Source: JAICKM01 sp050998805
Lineage (GTDB): Bacteria; Chloroflexota; Chloroflexia; QHBQ01; JAICKM01
Length of the DNA stretch: 64,000 nt
Assembly (NCBI GenBank): GCA_050998805.1
Contig: JBPCPV010000015.1
Span: forward strand, 160,711 to 224,710
Reading direction: 5' to 3'
Below are positions 17,175-25,298 of the stretch, one piece after another; within the stretch, counting starts at the first letter, position 1; every line of letters starts with the position of its first letter. The position numbers were made by a program, and so were the translations under genes. Below the pieces are notes generated by a model. That model ran no database searches and was not told the origin of the DNA. It saw only the letters and a program-made list of their open reading frames with translations.

Positions 17175-19350
17175 CCTCCGGCGTCCCGATTGGGTGCTTG
17201 CGGCCATCTTGCTCGCGGCGCTGCTGCTGCGGCTGCTCTACCCGCAGGCCGTCGGCCTGCCGGAGCGGACGCCGATGCACGGCTTCGTGATAGACGAGCA
17301 GGAGTACTACGGCGCGGCCTCCGTGCTCGCCGACGGGCGCGGCCTCCACTTCTACGACACCTTCACCTGGACCCGTACCCCCGCATACGTCCTGCTGGTC
17401 GGCTCGCTCTTTGTCCTGCTCGGTCGGGACACCGGCCCGGTGTTCATATTGCAGGCGCTGCTCTCGACGCTCACCCTCTGGGGCCTGGCGGCGTTGGCCG
17501 GGCGAGAGGCCGCCCGCGCCCCCGCGCTCGGCCTCTCGCCGCGCTCTGCCATGCGCTGGGCAGCTCTGACAGGCGCGGTCTGGCTCCCCTTCACTCTCTT
17601 CTCCAACCTCCTCGTGAGCGAAACACTCTTCCTGCTGCTGATCGTCGGCGCGTTCCTGCTGCTGGAGAGATGGGCCGACTCAACCCACCCGTCCCTCCTC
17701 CTCGCCGCCGGTATCCTCCTCGGCCTAGCCGCGCTCACCCGCTCGACGACGCTCGCGTTCTTGCCGCTCGCGGCCGGCTGGGCGGGCTGGGTCGCGTGGC
17801 GGGCGGGTGCGGTGCGGCGCTGGGCCGTCGCTCCGGTCGCTCTGCTGGTTGCCGCAGGACTGACTTTGCTGCCTGCCGTAGTCGCGAACTATGCCGACTA
17901 CGGTCGGCTGATCATCGGCGACACGACCGGTGGCTACAACCTCTGGCTTGCGGCTAACGGCGTCCGCGACGCCGAGCGTCTGTCGGCAGACCTCGCCGCC
18001 ATCCCCAACCCCGCCGACAAGCAGAGCTACGCCTACAGCCAGGCGTTCGAGGAGATCGCCGCCCGCCCCGCCGACTTCGTGGGCAAGGGCCTGAAGGAGT
18101 CGCTCGACCTCTGGAAGATCAACTTCAGCTCTGAGGAGCGGCAGGTGCGCGGCTTCGCTGAGGGCCGCGTGCCCGCCCTCCACCTCTGGAGCCTCTTCGT
18201 CGGAGAGGATCTGCTTTACGTGATCATCGTGCCGCTCGCCCTGCTCGGCCTCGCAGCCGCGCCACCCCACCCGATCAAACTCCTGCTCGCCCTCTGGGCA
18301 CTGACATGGGTCGTGATGGCCTTCGTCTTCTTCGCGGTCACCCGCTTCCGCTTCCCCGTAGTCTCTCTACTGCTCCCCTGGGTGCCCCTCGGCCTTGCCA
18401 CCCTCCTCCGCCTCTCCTCGCGCCTCTCCGCACCCGTACCGCCGGCGTCCCGCCGTCCCCCGGCACCCGTCAAAACTCAAAACTCGCCCCTGGTGCTCGC
18501 CGCGCTCTTCCTGCTCGCCGTCGCCCCCGACCTGCCGAACGACCTCTCGGTGACCCTGCTCGGCGCGCAGAAGTGGGAGGCGCAAGCGCCCTACCGCGAT
18601 GCCGCGCAAAACCCCGACGCGGTCGAGGCCCTTACTCTGCTGGCGAAGGCCGACCAGTCGGTGCCGGACACCCTTTTCGCCCGCGACGCCGCCGAGATCC
18701 GGACAGCTCAGGACGATGCCGGCCTGCTGGCGGTGGAGGCGCGCCCCGAGGTTTCGCTTGCCCGCGGCAGCCCACTGGCCGAACGCTTTGAGCCGTTCCT
18801 CCTCAGCGGGGAGATCGCCCGTCGCCTCGGGCAAGAAAGCGCCTCCCGCACCGTCTTCGGCTCGCGCCAGATACACGACGCCGACGCCGAGGCCGTGGAC
18901 TGGGCCTGGCAGTTCTTGCACCCCGACCCCCAAGCGCGGCTCGATGTCGGAGGCGACCTCGATTTCGGCGCGTTGCGCGGCTTCCACAAGAGCGAAGCTG
19001 TCGGGCAAGGGTCGGGCCGGGTAACATACCGCTGGAGTGGGCCGGAGAGCACGATGCGGATACAAAGCCCTAGCGAGACTCACGCGCTTGTCATCCGCTG
19101 GAGCGGCGCTCGCCCGCCCGGCGTCCCGCCAGCTGTTGTGACCGCGCGCGTTACTTACGATGCCGGTCTGCACTACGAGCACAGCTTCACCCTGCCTACC
19201 ACCGACACCTGGCGGGAAGACACGATCTGGAACTTCACGCTGAAAGGCGGTGCCGGGGCGGCCTTGCACATCACCACGAACACCTTCGTGCCCGGCGGCT
19301 TCGACCCCCGCGTGCTCGGTGTGCGCGTGGATTGGGTGGAGTTGCGTTGA
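17164..19350 (+). CDS. GT-C type membrane glycosyltransferase
   Basis: About 728 residues from a GTG at 17164 that overlaps the stop of the upstream gene by 11 nt. The first membrane helix is followed by a loop with VIDEQEYYGAA, the acidic motif expected of ArnT/PMT-like (GT39/GT83) enzymes that use polyprenyl-phosphate sugars. About ten to twelve membrane helices run to residue about 465, then a soluble beta-rich domain of roughly 260 residues. A short PVKTQNS-containing linker near residue 435 resembles a repeat-derived insert. Acceptor and sugar are unknown. Followed by a second GT-C gene. Confidence 0.82.
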   Translation: MASSLRRPDWVLAAILLAALLLRLLYPQAVGLPERTPMHGFVIDEQEYYGAASVLADGRGLHFYDTFTWTRTPAYVLLVGSLFVLLGRDTGPVFILQALLSTLTLWGLAALAGREAARAPALGLSPRSAMRWAALTGAVWLPFTLFSNLLVSETLFLLLIVGAFLLLERWADSTHPSLLLAAGILLGLAALTRSTTLAFLPLAAGWAGWVAWRAGAVRRWAVAPVALLVAAGLTLLPAVVANYADYGRLIIGDTTGGYNLWLAANGVRDAERLSADLAAIPNPADKQSYAYSQAFEEIAARPADFVGKGLKESLDLWKINFSSEERQVRGFAEGRVPALHLWSLFVGEDLLYVIIVPLALLGLAAAPPHPIKLLLALWALTWVVMAFVFFAVTRFRFPVVSLLLPWVPLGLATLLRLSSRLSAPVPPASRRPPAPVKTQNSPLVLAALFLLAVAPDLPNDLSVTLLGAQKWEAQAPYRDAAQNPDAVEALTLLAKADQSVPDTLFARDAAEIRTAQDDAGLLAVEARPEVSLARGSPLAERFEPFLLSGEIARRLGQESASRTVFGSRQIHDADAEAVDWAWQFLHPDPQARLDVGGDLDFGALRGFHKSEAVGQGSGRVTYRWSGPESTMRIQSPSETHALVIRWSGARPPGVPPAVVTARVTYDAGLHYEHSFTLPTTDTWREDTIWNFTLKGGAGAALHITTNTFVPGGFDPRVLGVRVDWVELR

Positions 19351-20933
19351 CGCACGCTGACCCTGCGCCCCGCCGCACGTTCCTGCCCGCGCGGGGCGAT
19401 TGGGCCGGTTGGCTGCTGCTCGGCGCACTCGCGTTGCTCGCCGCCCTGCTGCTGCTCAAGCTGCTCGACACGGCGACGATCATGCGCGCGCTCTTCAACT
19501 GGCCCTTCCAGCACGACGAGTCGGAGAGCATGATCGTCTCCGAAACCCTCCTCCTCGACCACGGCACGAACATCTATGCCAATCTGACCCCACAGCAGTT
19601 CATCGCCGCGCCTTATCCGCCGTTATATTACCTGCTCAACTGGCCCTTCATCCACCTCCTCGGCCCCACGTTCAAGGCCGGGCGGGCGATCACTATAGCA
19701 GCGACCTCCGGTGCCGGACTGTTGATCTACGCGCTCGGCCTCCGCCTCATGCGCGACCCCCTGGCGGCGCTGCTTGCCGCGCTGACCTGGGCCGCGCTCG
19801 ATATGGTCGCGTTCTGGGGGTCGCTCGTCAAGCCCGACATGCTCTCTGTCACCTTCGGGCTGGCCGGCCTGCTCTGGGTGATACGCGCCGCCGAGGCGCG
19901 CTGGCCGCTCTGGGGCGCGCTGCCATTCTTCTGGGCCGCCTTCTACAGCAAGCAGACGGCGATTGCCGCCGGGGTCGCCGCCTGTGCGTGGCTCCTGCTC
20001 CGTAACCGGCGCACCGGCGTCGCCTTCGCCGCCGCCTACGCCGCAGGCGCGGCCGTCGGCTACCTCCTGCTCGATTGGCTGACGGCAGGCGGCTACTTCT
20101 ACCATGAGTTTACCCTCCACGACCTCCCCTGGGACTCCGACCGCTTCCTGCTGCGCCTCACCGACTGGTTTTCGACCTACTGGCCCCTATTGCTCCCCGG
20201 CGTGGTTGGCATCGCGGTGTCTCTCATCTCGCGCCGTCCCTCACCCCCACCCCCAACTGTCATTCCGAGCGCATCCACGGTCATTCTGAGCGCAGCGAAG
20301 AATCTCGGCTCCGCACCTACTGTCATTCTGATCGCCGCCTACCTCGCTATGGGCATCGTCGTCTCGAGCGGCGCGGGCACGCTCGGCGGCAACCACAATC
20401 ACCTGCTCGACCTGACTGCCGCCTGCTGCATCGGGGTCGCGCCTGCCGTCGCCTTGCTCCGGCGCGCGGGTCGGCCTGCGGCGAGGTTGCTGGGGGCCGT
20501 AGCGGTGCTGGCGGTCTGCACCCAGGTGCCGGAGCTTTACCGCATCCCTCACTGGCTCGGCCACGATCTCCGGCTACCGACCGCGCTGCGCGCCGAGGGG
20601 ATGGCGAACGTCGCGCAGTACACCAGCAACACGCCCGGTGCCGTCTACTCGACCGACCTCAGCCTACTGCTGGCGACAGGCAAGTGGCTGCCCCACCTCT
20701 GGACGACCGACCCCTACACCCAGACCCACGCGGCAGGTTACCGCCGCTGGGACGAGTCCGCGCTGCTCCAGGCGGTGCGCGAACGCCGCTTCGCTCTCGT
20801 TGTCGTCCCCTACTCGCTCGAAGACCCTGCGCTCGACGCCACCGGCGACCTCTCGCCAAACATGGTTAAGGCGCTACAGGAGTCCTACCGGCTCGACCAG
20901 CGGAATGTGCTCTATATCTACAAGCCGAAGTGA
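19347..20933 (+). CDS. GT-C type membrane protein, probable glycosyltransferase
   Basis: About 528 residues. The TTG at 19347 overlaps the previous stop (TTGA) with a GGAG 5 nt upstream; an in-frame TTG at 19332 is also possible. An N-terminal helix is followed by an acidic loop (FQHDESESM), then PYPPLYYLLNW, LVKPDML and about ten membrane helices, the pattern of PMT-like GT-C proteins. Residues about 304-330 are encoded by three copies of an intergenic repeat word, in frame. A C-terminal soluble part follows (DPYTQTHAAGYRRWDES). Likely partner of the upstream GT-C gene. Confidence 0.78.
   Translation: MTHADPAPRRTFLPARGDWAGWLLLGALALLAALLLLKLLDTATIMRALFNWPFQHDESESMIVSETLLLDHGTNIYANLTPQQFIAAPYPPLYYLLNWPFIHLLGPTFKAGRAITIAATSGAGLLIYALGLRLMRDPLAALLAALTWAALDMVAFWGSLVKPDMLSVTFGLAGLLWVIRAAEARWPLWGALPFFWAAFYSKQTAIAAGVAACAWLLLRNRRTGVAFAAAYAAGAAVGYLLLDWLTAGGYFYHEFTLHDLPWDSDRFLLRLTDWFSTYWPLLLPGVVGIAVSLISRRPSPPPPTVIPSASTVILSAAKNLGSAPTVILIAAYLAMGIVVSSGAGTLGGNHNHLLDLTAACCIGVAPAVALLRRAGRPAARLLGAVAVLAVCTQVPELYRIPHWLGHDLRLPTALRAEGMANVAQYTSNTPGAVYSTDLSLLLATGKWLPHLWTTDPYTQTHAAGYRRWDESALLQAVRERRFALVVVPYSLEDPALDATGDLSPNMVKALQESYRLDQRNVLYIYKPK
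20258..20333. repeat. three TGTCATTC-type repeat words inside a coding region
   Basis: Partial copy at 20258-20275, full copy at 20279-20308 and partial copy at 20321-20333 of the word also seen at 12213 and 62644. The reading frame of the GT-C gene is kept, giving TVILSAAKNL-type peptides. Confidence 0.8.
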
Positions 20934-20939
20934 GAGGCG

Positions 20940-21074
20940 TCAGCTGCCGAAGCCGCGCCAATAACGGGGCCTCGGGCACTCTCCGTTGCTTAAGTCCCCA
21001 CGGCTATCGGCCCCCCACTTGAAAGCGACTAAATCCAGCAGGCCGAGCGCCAGTACCGCCATCACGAGTTCCAT
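20940..21074 (-). CDS. small single-span membrane protein (44 residues)
   Basis: An ATG at 21074 opens a 44-residue frame with one hydrophobic helix (MELVMAVLALGLLDLVAF) followed by KWGADSR and a short charged tail. This layout, a helix ending in a (R/K)WGxDSR motif, is one I associate with small unannotated proteins in this kind of genome, but I cannot verify it. An AAGG lies upstream. It is divergent from the CGNR regulator gene and shares its control region. Confidence 0.5.
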   Translation of the reverse strand: MELVMAVLALGLLDLVAFKWGADSRGDLSNGECPRPRYWRGFGS

Positions 21075-21094
21075 TCTGCTACCTTGCCTTTCTG

Positions 21095-21140
21095 CCAATA
21101 ACCGGTTATAATAACTATTGGTGGTTACATTATACACCAA
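21095..21140. promoter_or_regulatory. paired inverted repeats between divergent genes, possible operator
   Basis: CCAATA (21095-21100) pairs with TATTGG (21116-21121) across a 15-nt spacer that contains TATAAT. TTGGTG (21118-21123) pairs with CACCAA (21135-21140) across 11 nt that contain a second -10-like TATAC. The two dyads overlap and lie between the small membrane gene and the CGNR regulator, an AT-rich spot in a GC-rich region. A regulator site is likely; which protein binds is unknown. Confidence 0.5.
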
Positions 21141-21196
21141 GACTTCTAACTTGTCAAGGGGCTTTTGGCGGTTATACGCGTTATGGAGGATAAGAA

Positions 21197-21802
21197 TTGA
21201 ATCTTGAGTCGGCGGGCTGGCAGCTTTGCCTCGATTTCGCCAACACGCTTGGTGGGCGCTATGGCGCGACGCAGATCGACCGCCTCGCAAGCTACGGCGA
21301 CCTCGTGGCTTGGAGCCTCCACGCCGCTATCTTGACGGCTGCCGAAGCCGAGCGATTGCTGCGCGGCGCAGATGCGCGCCCCGCTGAGGCGGCGGCTGTC
21401 CTCGAAGAGGCTAGGGCCTTGCGTGAAGCGATCTACGATGTATTCTCTGCTATTACGCTGGGCCGAGAGGTGCCTACGGGCGCACTCGATGCGCTGAACA
21501 GCCATCTGTCCACAGCACTTGCGAAATCCCGGGTCGTGCCTTCGGAGAACGGCTTCACGTTGGGCTGGGCAGAAGACGACGCCTCGCTCGACCCCATGCT
21601 CTGGCCCCTAGCCCGATCTGCGGCGGATCTGCTGACTGCCGGCGACCTCGACCGTGTGAGTGAATGTGCCGCAGAGGACTGCGCCTGGCTCTTCATAGAC
21701 ACCAGCCGCAACCACAGCCGCCGCTGGTGCGACATGCAAGACTGCGGCAACCGCGAGAAAGCCCGCCGCTTCTATAGCCGCAAGCGCCAAGCCGAAGGCT
21801 AG
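21197..21802 (+). CDS. ABATE/CGNR zinc-finger transcriptional regulator
   Basis: A 201-residue protein. The N-terminal half is the ABATE-type domain (LCLDFANTLGGR, then ALREAIYDVFSA). The C-terminal CGNR zinc finger reads CAAEDCAWLFIDTSRNHSRR followed by WCDMQDCGNREKARRFYSR, with all four Cys present. CGNR proteins are thought to be stress-related transcription factors. The start is a TTG with GGAGG about 6 nt upstream. The two inverted repeats at 21095-21140 may be its own operator. Confidence 0.88.
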   Translation: MNLESAGWQLCLDFANTLGGRYGATQIDRLASYGDLVAWSLHAAILTAAEAERLLRGADARPAEAAAVLEEARALREAIYDVFSAITLGREVPTGALDALNSHLSTALAKSRVVPSENGFTLGWAEDDASLDPMLWPLARSAADLLTAGDLDRVSECAAEDCAWLFIDTSRNHSRRWCDMQDCGNREKARRFYSRKRQAEG

Positions 21803-21813
21803 CCTCACCACGA

Positions 21814-22049
21814 TTGATGTTCAACTCAGCGAAGATGTTCAAGATGTTCGGCCCCACGGGAATGAACATCTTCGGCAAGATGAACATCTTCGCAGCCCCA
21901 CGGTGCTCTACGGGATTGGGCCCGGAACCATCTGCCCTGGCTGCGGCACGCCGCGAGACATTTCGGGGTTATGCCCCCACTACGACGGCGACCACTGGCA
22001 CACCACGCCACATGCTGGTATAATGCTATCTGAAGAAGGAGGCGCCCCT
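21814..22049 (+). pseudogene. degenerate small zinc-ribbon gene with MFG/IFG repeats
   Basis: One frame from 21814 reads repeated MFKMFG / MNIFGKMNIF units; an adjacent frame continues with IGPGTICPGCGTPRDISGLC. The second part closely resembles the 36-residue zinc-ribbon ORF at 63863-63973 (GSGPGTSCPRCGTPR), whose upstream DNA also repeats an IFGS unit. This suggests a frameshifted relative. The DNA forms a 13-bp inverted repeat (21829-21841 with 21881-21893) that could fold as a hairpin after the CGNR gene. The gene interpretation is tentative. Confidence 0.35.
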
Positions 22050-22568
22050 ATGGACGAGGGAGCACAGGGCGATAGGTTCCGTATCCTCGCCGAACGGCGG
22101 ATACGCGATGCCATCGAGTCGGGCGAGTTCCGGGTCAAGACCGGGCCGGACCAGGTGCTGGACCTCGAGGAGAACCCCTACATCGAGGAAGATTGGCGCA
22201 TGGTCTTCCATGTCCTGCGGAACGGCCACTTCCGCCCCGACTGGATGGAGGTCGCCGACGAGATAGACCAAGATCTGGCGGCCTGGCGGCAGGCGGCAGA
22301 CGACCATTTCCGCTTCCTGCGCGAGCGGCTCGAGGCCGCGACCTGCACGTTTAGGGGCACCATGCGCCTGCGCGAGGAAGTCGCCGCGCTCAAACTCCGT
22401 CACCAGCGCGCGACGGCCCACCACGCGGAGATGATCGAGGAGATCAACCGCAAGATCCACCGCTACAACGCGACCGTGCCCGCGCCCGGCCTGATGCGCG
22501 GCACGATACTCGCCGACGAAGCCATGCGCCGCTGGCACGACCGGCTCCCGGCGTATCTTGAATATTGA
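22050..22568 (+). CDS. DUF1992 (DnaJ-homologue subfamily C28-like) domain protein
   Basis: A 172-residue protein. ERRIRDAIESGEF and LDLEENPYIEEDWRMVFHVLRN are the DUF1992 core, also found in eukaryotic DNAJC28. The function is unknown; no J domain is present. The ATG at 22050 follows AAGGAGG; the frame is open further upstream but that part belongs to the zinc-ribbon remnant. A TATAAT at 22019-22024 lies 25 nt before the start codon and may give the gene its own promoter. Confidence 0.88.
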   Translation: MDEGAQGDRFRILAERRIRDAIESGEFRVKTGPDQVLDLEENPYIEEDWRMVFHVLRNGHFRPDWMEVADEIDQDLAAWRQAADDHFRFLRERLEAATCTFRGTMRLREEVAALKLRHQRATAHHAEMIEEINRKIHRYNATVPAPGLMRGTILADEAMRRWHDRLPAYLEY

Positions 22569-22620
22569 AATATCCGGGTAGGGGCAGGTCTCAGACCCGC
22601 TCGCTCCAAAGTGAGGATGT

Positions 22621-23943
22621 ATGGAACACGCAACTCAAACTGCCGCCCCCGCAGCAGTAGCGACGATGCAGCGCACGCGGGCGCTGGCCCCCGGAAGCGT
22701 GACACGCACCGTGCTGCCGAACGGCCTGGTCGTCCTGGTCTACCCCAATGATGCGATCCCGGCCGTCAGCCTCCGCCTGAACACACGTAGCGGCGCGATC
22801 TACGACCCAGAGGAGAAGTCCGGCCTCGCCGGTATGACTGCAAGCGCCATGCGCCGGGGCACGCTCCGCCACAGCTTCACCGAACTCAACGAGATCACCG
22901 AGGCGCGTGGACTGTCGGTCGGCGTGGACAGCGGACTCCACCTGCTTGGCGTTAGCGGGCGCGGGCTGAAAGAGGATACCGGCTTCCTCTTCGAGACCCT
23001 CGCCGAGGTGCTGCGCGAGCCGTCCTTCCCCCACGACGAGATCGAGCGTCTGCGCGCGCAGTGGATCACCGGGCTGCTGCAACAGGAGGATGACACCCAG
23101 TCGAAGGCCGACGAACTCTTCCGCGCCGCGCTCTACCCGCCCGCCCACCCTTACCACCACGACCCCGGCGGCACCATCGAGTCGGTGCGGGCGATCCAGC
23201 GCCCCGACATGGAGACATTCTACGCGCAATATGTGCGCCCCGAAGGCGCGGCGCTAGTCGTCGTCGGCGACATCACGCCTGATGCGGCCATCGAGTTAGC
23301 CTCCCGTACCCTCGGCGATTGGCGGGTGAGCGGCGACCCAGCCCCGTTCGCTGTGCCCGATGCGTCCTCGCCGGAGGCGATCAGCGAGGTGGTTCACTTG
23401 ATGCCGAGCAAGACGCAGAACGACCTCGTGCTAGGCAGCGTATCTCTCCGCCGCACCGACCCCGACTACTACGCACTCGAGATGATGAACCTGATCCTGG
23501 GGCGGCTCGGCCTCTACGGGCGCTTCGGCAAGAGCGTGCGCGAGGAGCAGGGCCTTGCCTACTACGCCTATAGCGGCGTCGAGGCCGGCTTCGGCCCCGG
23601 CCCCTGGGCAGTGCGCGCCGGAGTCAACCCCGCGAACGTCCGCCGCGCCCTCGACAGCATCCTCGCCGAGATGCGGCGGATACAGGACGAGCCGGTGAGC
23701 GCGGACGAACTCGCCGCCGGCCAACGGTTCCAGACCGGCACGCTGCCCCTGCGCCTGGAGAAGAACAGCGGTCTCGCCGGTCAGATCATGGAGATCGAGC
23801 TATTCGGCCTCGGCTGGGACTACGTGCAGCGTTACCCCGAGATCGTCAACAGCCTCACCATAGCCGATGTGCAGCGTGCGGCGCGGACCTATCTCCACCC
23901 CGACCGCTACGTGCTGGCACTCGCCGGCCCTGAGATACCGTAA
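22621..23943 (+). CDS. M16 (pitrilysin) family protein lacking the zinc motif
   Basis: A 440-residue protein with the full M16 two-domain layout: TVLPNGLVVLVYPND at the start, and YGRFGKSVREEQGLAYYAYS with the conserved R/Y pair in the C-terminal domain. Where active members have HxxEH it reads KSGLAGMTASAMRRGT, with neither His nor the Glu. It is therefore probably the non-catalytic subunit of a heterodimer. No catalytic partner gene is adjacent. The PfkB gene follows after 2 nt. Confidence 0.87.
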   Translation: MEHATQTAAPAAVATMQRTRALAPGSVTRTVLPNGLVVLVYPNDAIPAVSLRLNTRSGAIYDPEEKSGLAGMTASAMRRGTLRHSFTELNEITEARGLSVGVDSGLHLLGVSGRGLKEDTGFLFETLAEVLREPSFPHDEIERLRAQWITGLLQQEDDTQSKADELFRAALYPPAHPYHHDPGGTIESVRAIQRPDMETFYAQYVRPEGAALVVVGDITPDAAIELASRTLGDWRVSGDPAPFAVPDASSPEAISEVVHLMPSKTQNDLVLGSVSLRRTDPDYYALEMMNLILGRLGLYGRFGKSVREEQGLAYYAYSGVEAGFGPGPWAVRAGVNPANVRRALDSILAEMRRIQDEPVSADELAAGQRFQTGTLPLRLEKNSGLAGQIMEIELFGLGWDYVQRYPEIVNSLTIADVQRAARTYLHPDRYVLALAGPEIP

Positions 23944-23945
23944 AC

Positions 23946-25022
23946 ATGGCCGATGTGCTGACTATCGGCGAGCTTCGGGTGGACCTGGTTGCAGGTCGGG
24001 CTGGGCCGCTTGCCGGGGCGCAGACCTTCACCCGCGCCCCCGGCGGCGACATGGCCTCGGTGGCCGCAGGTGTGGTGCGTCTCGGAAGGAGCGCGGCCTT
24101 CGTCGGCCTGGTCGGCGACGATCCGTTTGGCCGCTACTTGCTGCGGGCGCTCGATGAACACGGTGTGGACACGCGGTATATAGGCATCCACCCACGGGGC
24201 CGCACGCCGGTCGCCTTCGTCAACCGCCCCGACGATGCCGGCACGCCTGGCGGGGATGGCTCGCTCCTCTCCCCTATGGCCGAGGAGCCGGGGGAGAAGA
24301 CGTTTCTTTTCTACCGTGAGGGCGGGGCCGACCAACTCCTGAGTCCGGCCTGGGTGCCGACAGAAGCTGTGGAACAGGCGCGTGTGGTCGTCGGCAGCGG
24401 AGTCTCCCTGGCGAGCGCGTTGCCACGGGCGACGCTTCACGCCGCGATTGACACAGCACACGCAGCCGGCGTCGCCGTCGCGCTCGATGTGGACTGGCGG
24501 CCCGCGCTTTGGCAAACCCCTGAGCGCGCCCGGGACCTCTACTACGCGCTCTTCCCGCAGGTGGACATCCTGATGTTGAGCGCGAGCGAGATGATCATGC
24601 TCACTGGGGGTACTGCGTCGTCGGAGGAAGGAAGGCTGGGCGCGATCCTACACGCCTGGGTGGAGCGGCTGGTGGCCGGGCGAACTAAGCCGCTGCTGGT
24701 GGCGCTCACCCGTGGGCCTGACGGCTGCACTTACGGCCTCTGGCACCCTGGCGGCCCCGGCATGGACATCACCCACCTGGCGGCCTGCGACATCCTGGCG
24801 AAGGACCGTAGCGGCGCAGGTGAGGCGTTTATGGCTGGTCTGCTGGTCGCGTTGCTTGACAGGGGAATGGATCTGTCGAGCCTGACGCTAGACGACATGG
24901 CCGCCGTCTTCGCCTGGGCGAACGCATCGGGGGCGCTGGCGACGACCCGGCGAGGCGCTATGGCGGCGCTGCCGGGCCGCAGTAGCGTGCTGCGGCTTGT
25001 CAAAGGCGGGCGTGCTCCTTGA
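23946..25022 (+). CDS. PfkB family carbohydrate kinase
   Basis: A 358-residue ribokinase-fold protein. The N-terminal VLTIGELRVDLV and GGDMASVAAGVVRLG (sugar site) and the VGDDPFGRYL segment are typical of 2-keto-3-deoxygluconate or fructokinase-like members. The anion-hole region reads SGAGEAFMAG where the family nearly always has GAGD; the Asp acts as catalytic base, so Glu here is unusual and may change activity. Substrate unknown. Confidence 0.85.
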   Translation: MADVLTIGELRVDLVAGRAGPLAGAQTFTRAPGGDMASVAAGVVRLGRSAAFVGLVGDDPFGRYLLRALDEHGVDTRYIGIHPRGRTPVAFVNRPDDAGTPGGDGSLLSPMAEEPGEKTFLFYREGGADQLLSPAWVPTEAVEQARVVVGSGVSLASALPRATLHAAIDTAHAAGVAVALDVDWRPALWQTPERARDLYYALFPQVDILMLSASEMIMLTGGTASSEEGRLGAILHAWVERLVAGRTKPLLVALTRGPDGCTYGLWHPGGPGMDITHLAACDILAKDRSGAGEAFMAGLLVALLDRGMDLSSLTLDDMAAVFAWANASGALATTRRGAMAALPGRSSVLRLVKGGRAP

Positions 25023-25025
25023 GCC

Positions 25026-25226
25026 TCAGCGCCGCTTTTCGCGCAGCAGGCTCACAGAGGCAACGAAGGCCGCTAGCCCTACCACGAGGAACAACACCGG
25101 CCCCAGGTAATTTCCGTCCAGGAAGCCGCGTGGCCCGTAGGGCGAGCCGAAGACGGACATCACCGCCGCTCCCAGGTACAACAAGCCGACAATAGCCAGC
25201 ACACTGCCGAAAAGTAAGCGTCCCAT
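25026..25226 (-). CDS. small two-helix membrane protein
   Basis: A 66-residue protein with two hydrophobic helices (LLFGSVLAIVGLLYLGAAV and LGPVLFLVVGLAAFVASVSL) and a basic C-terminus LREKRR. The ATG at 25226 has AGGAG 8 nt upstream; the frame is open to 25271 but without a ribosome site. A minus-strand TATAAT at 25251-25256 would give a leader of about 18 nt. I do not recognise a family. Confidence 0.65.
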   Translation of the reverse strand: MGRLLFGSVLAIVGLLYLGAAVMSVFGSPYGPRGFLDGNYLGPVLFLVVGLAAFVASVSLLREKRR

Positions 25227-25298
25227 GCGTGCGTTCTCCTCTCTACTTTGATTATAGCAGACAAGGCCCACCTTGACCAGTGTCTAAAAGGAGCAGCC

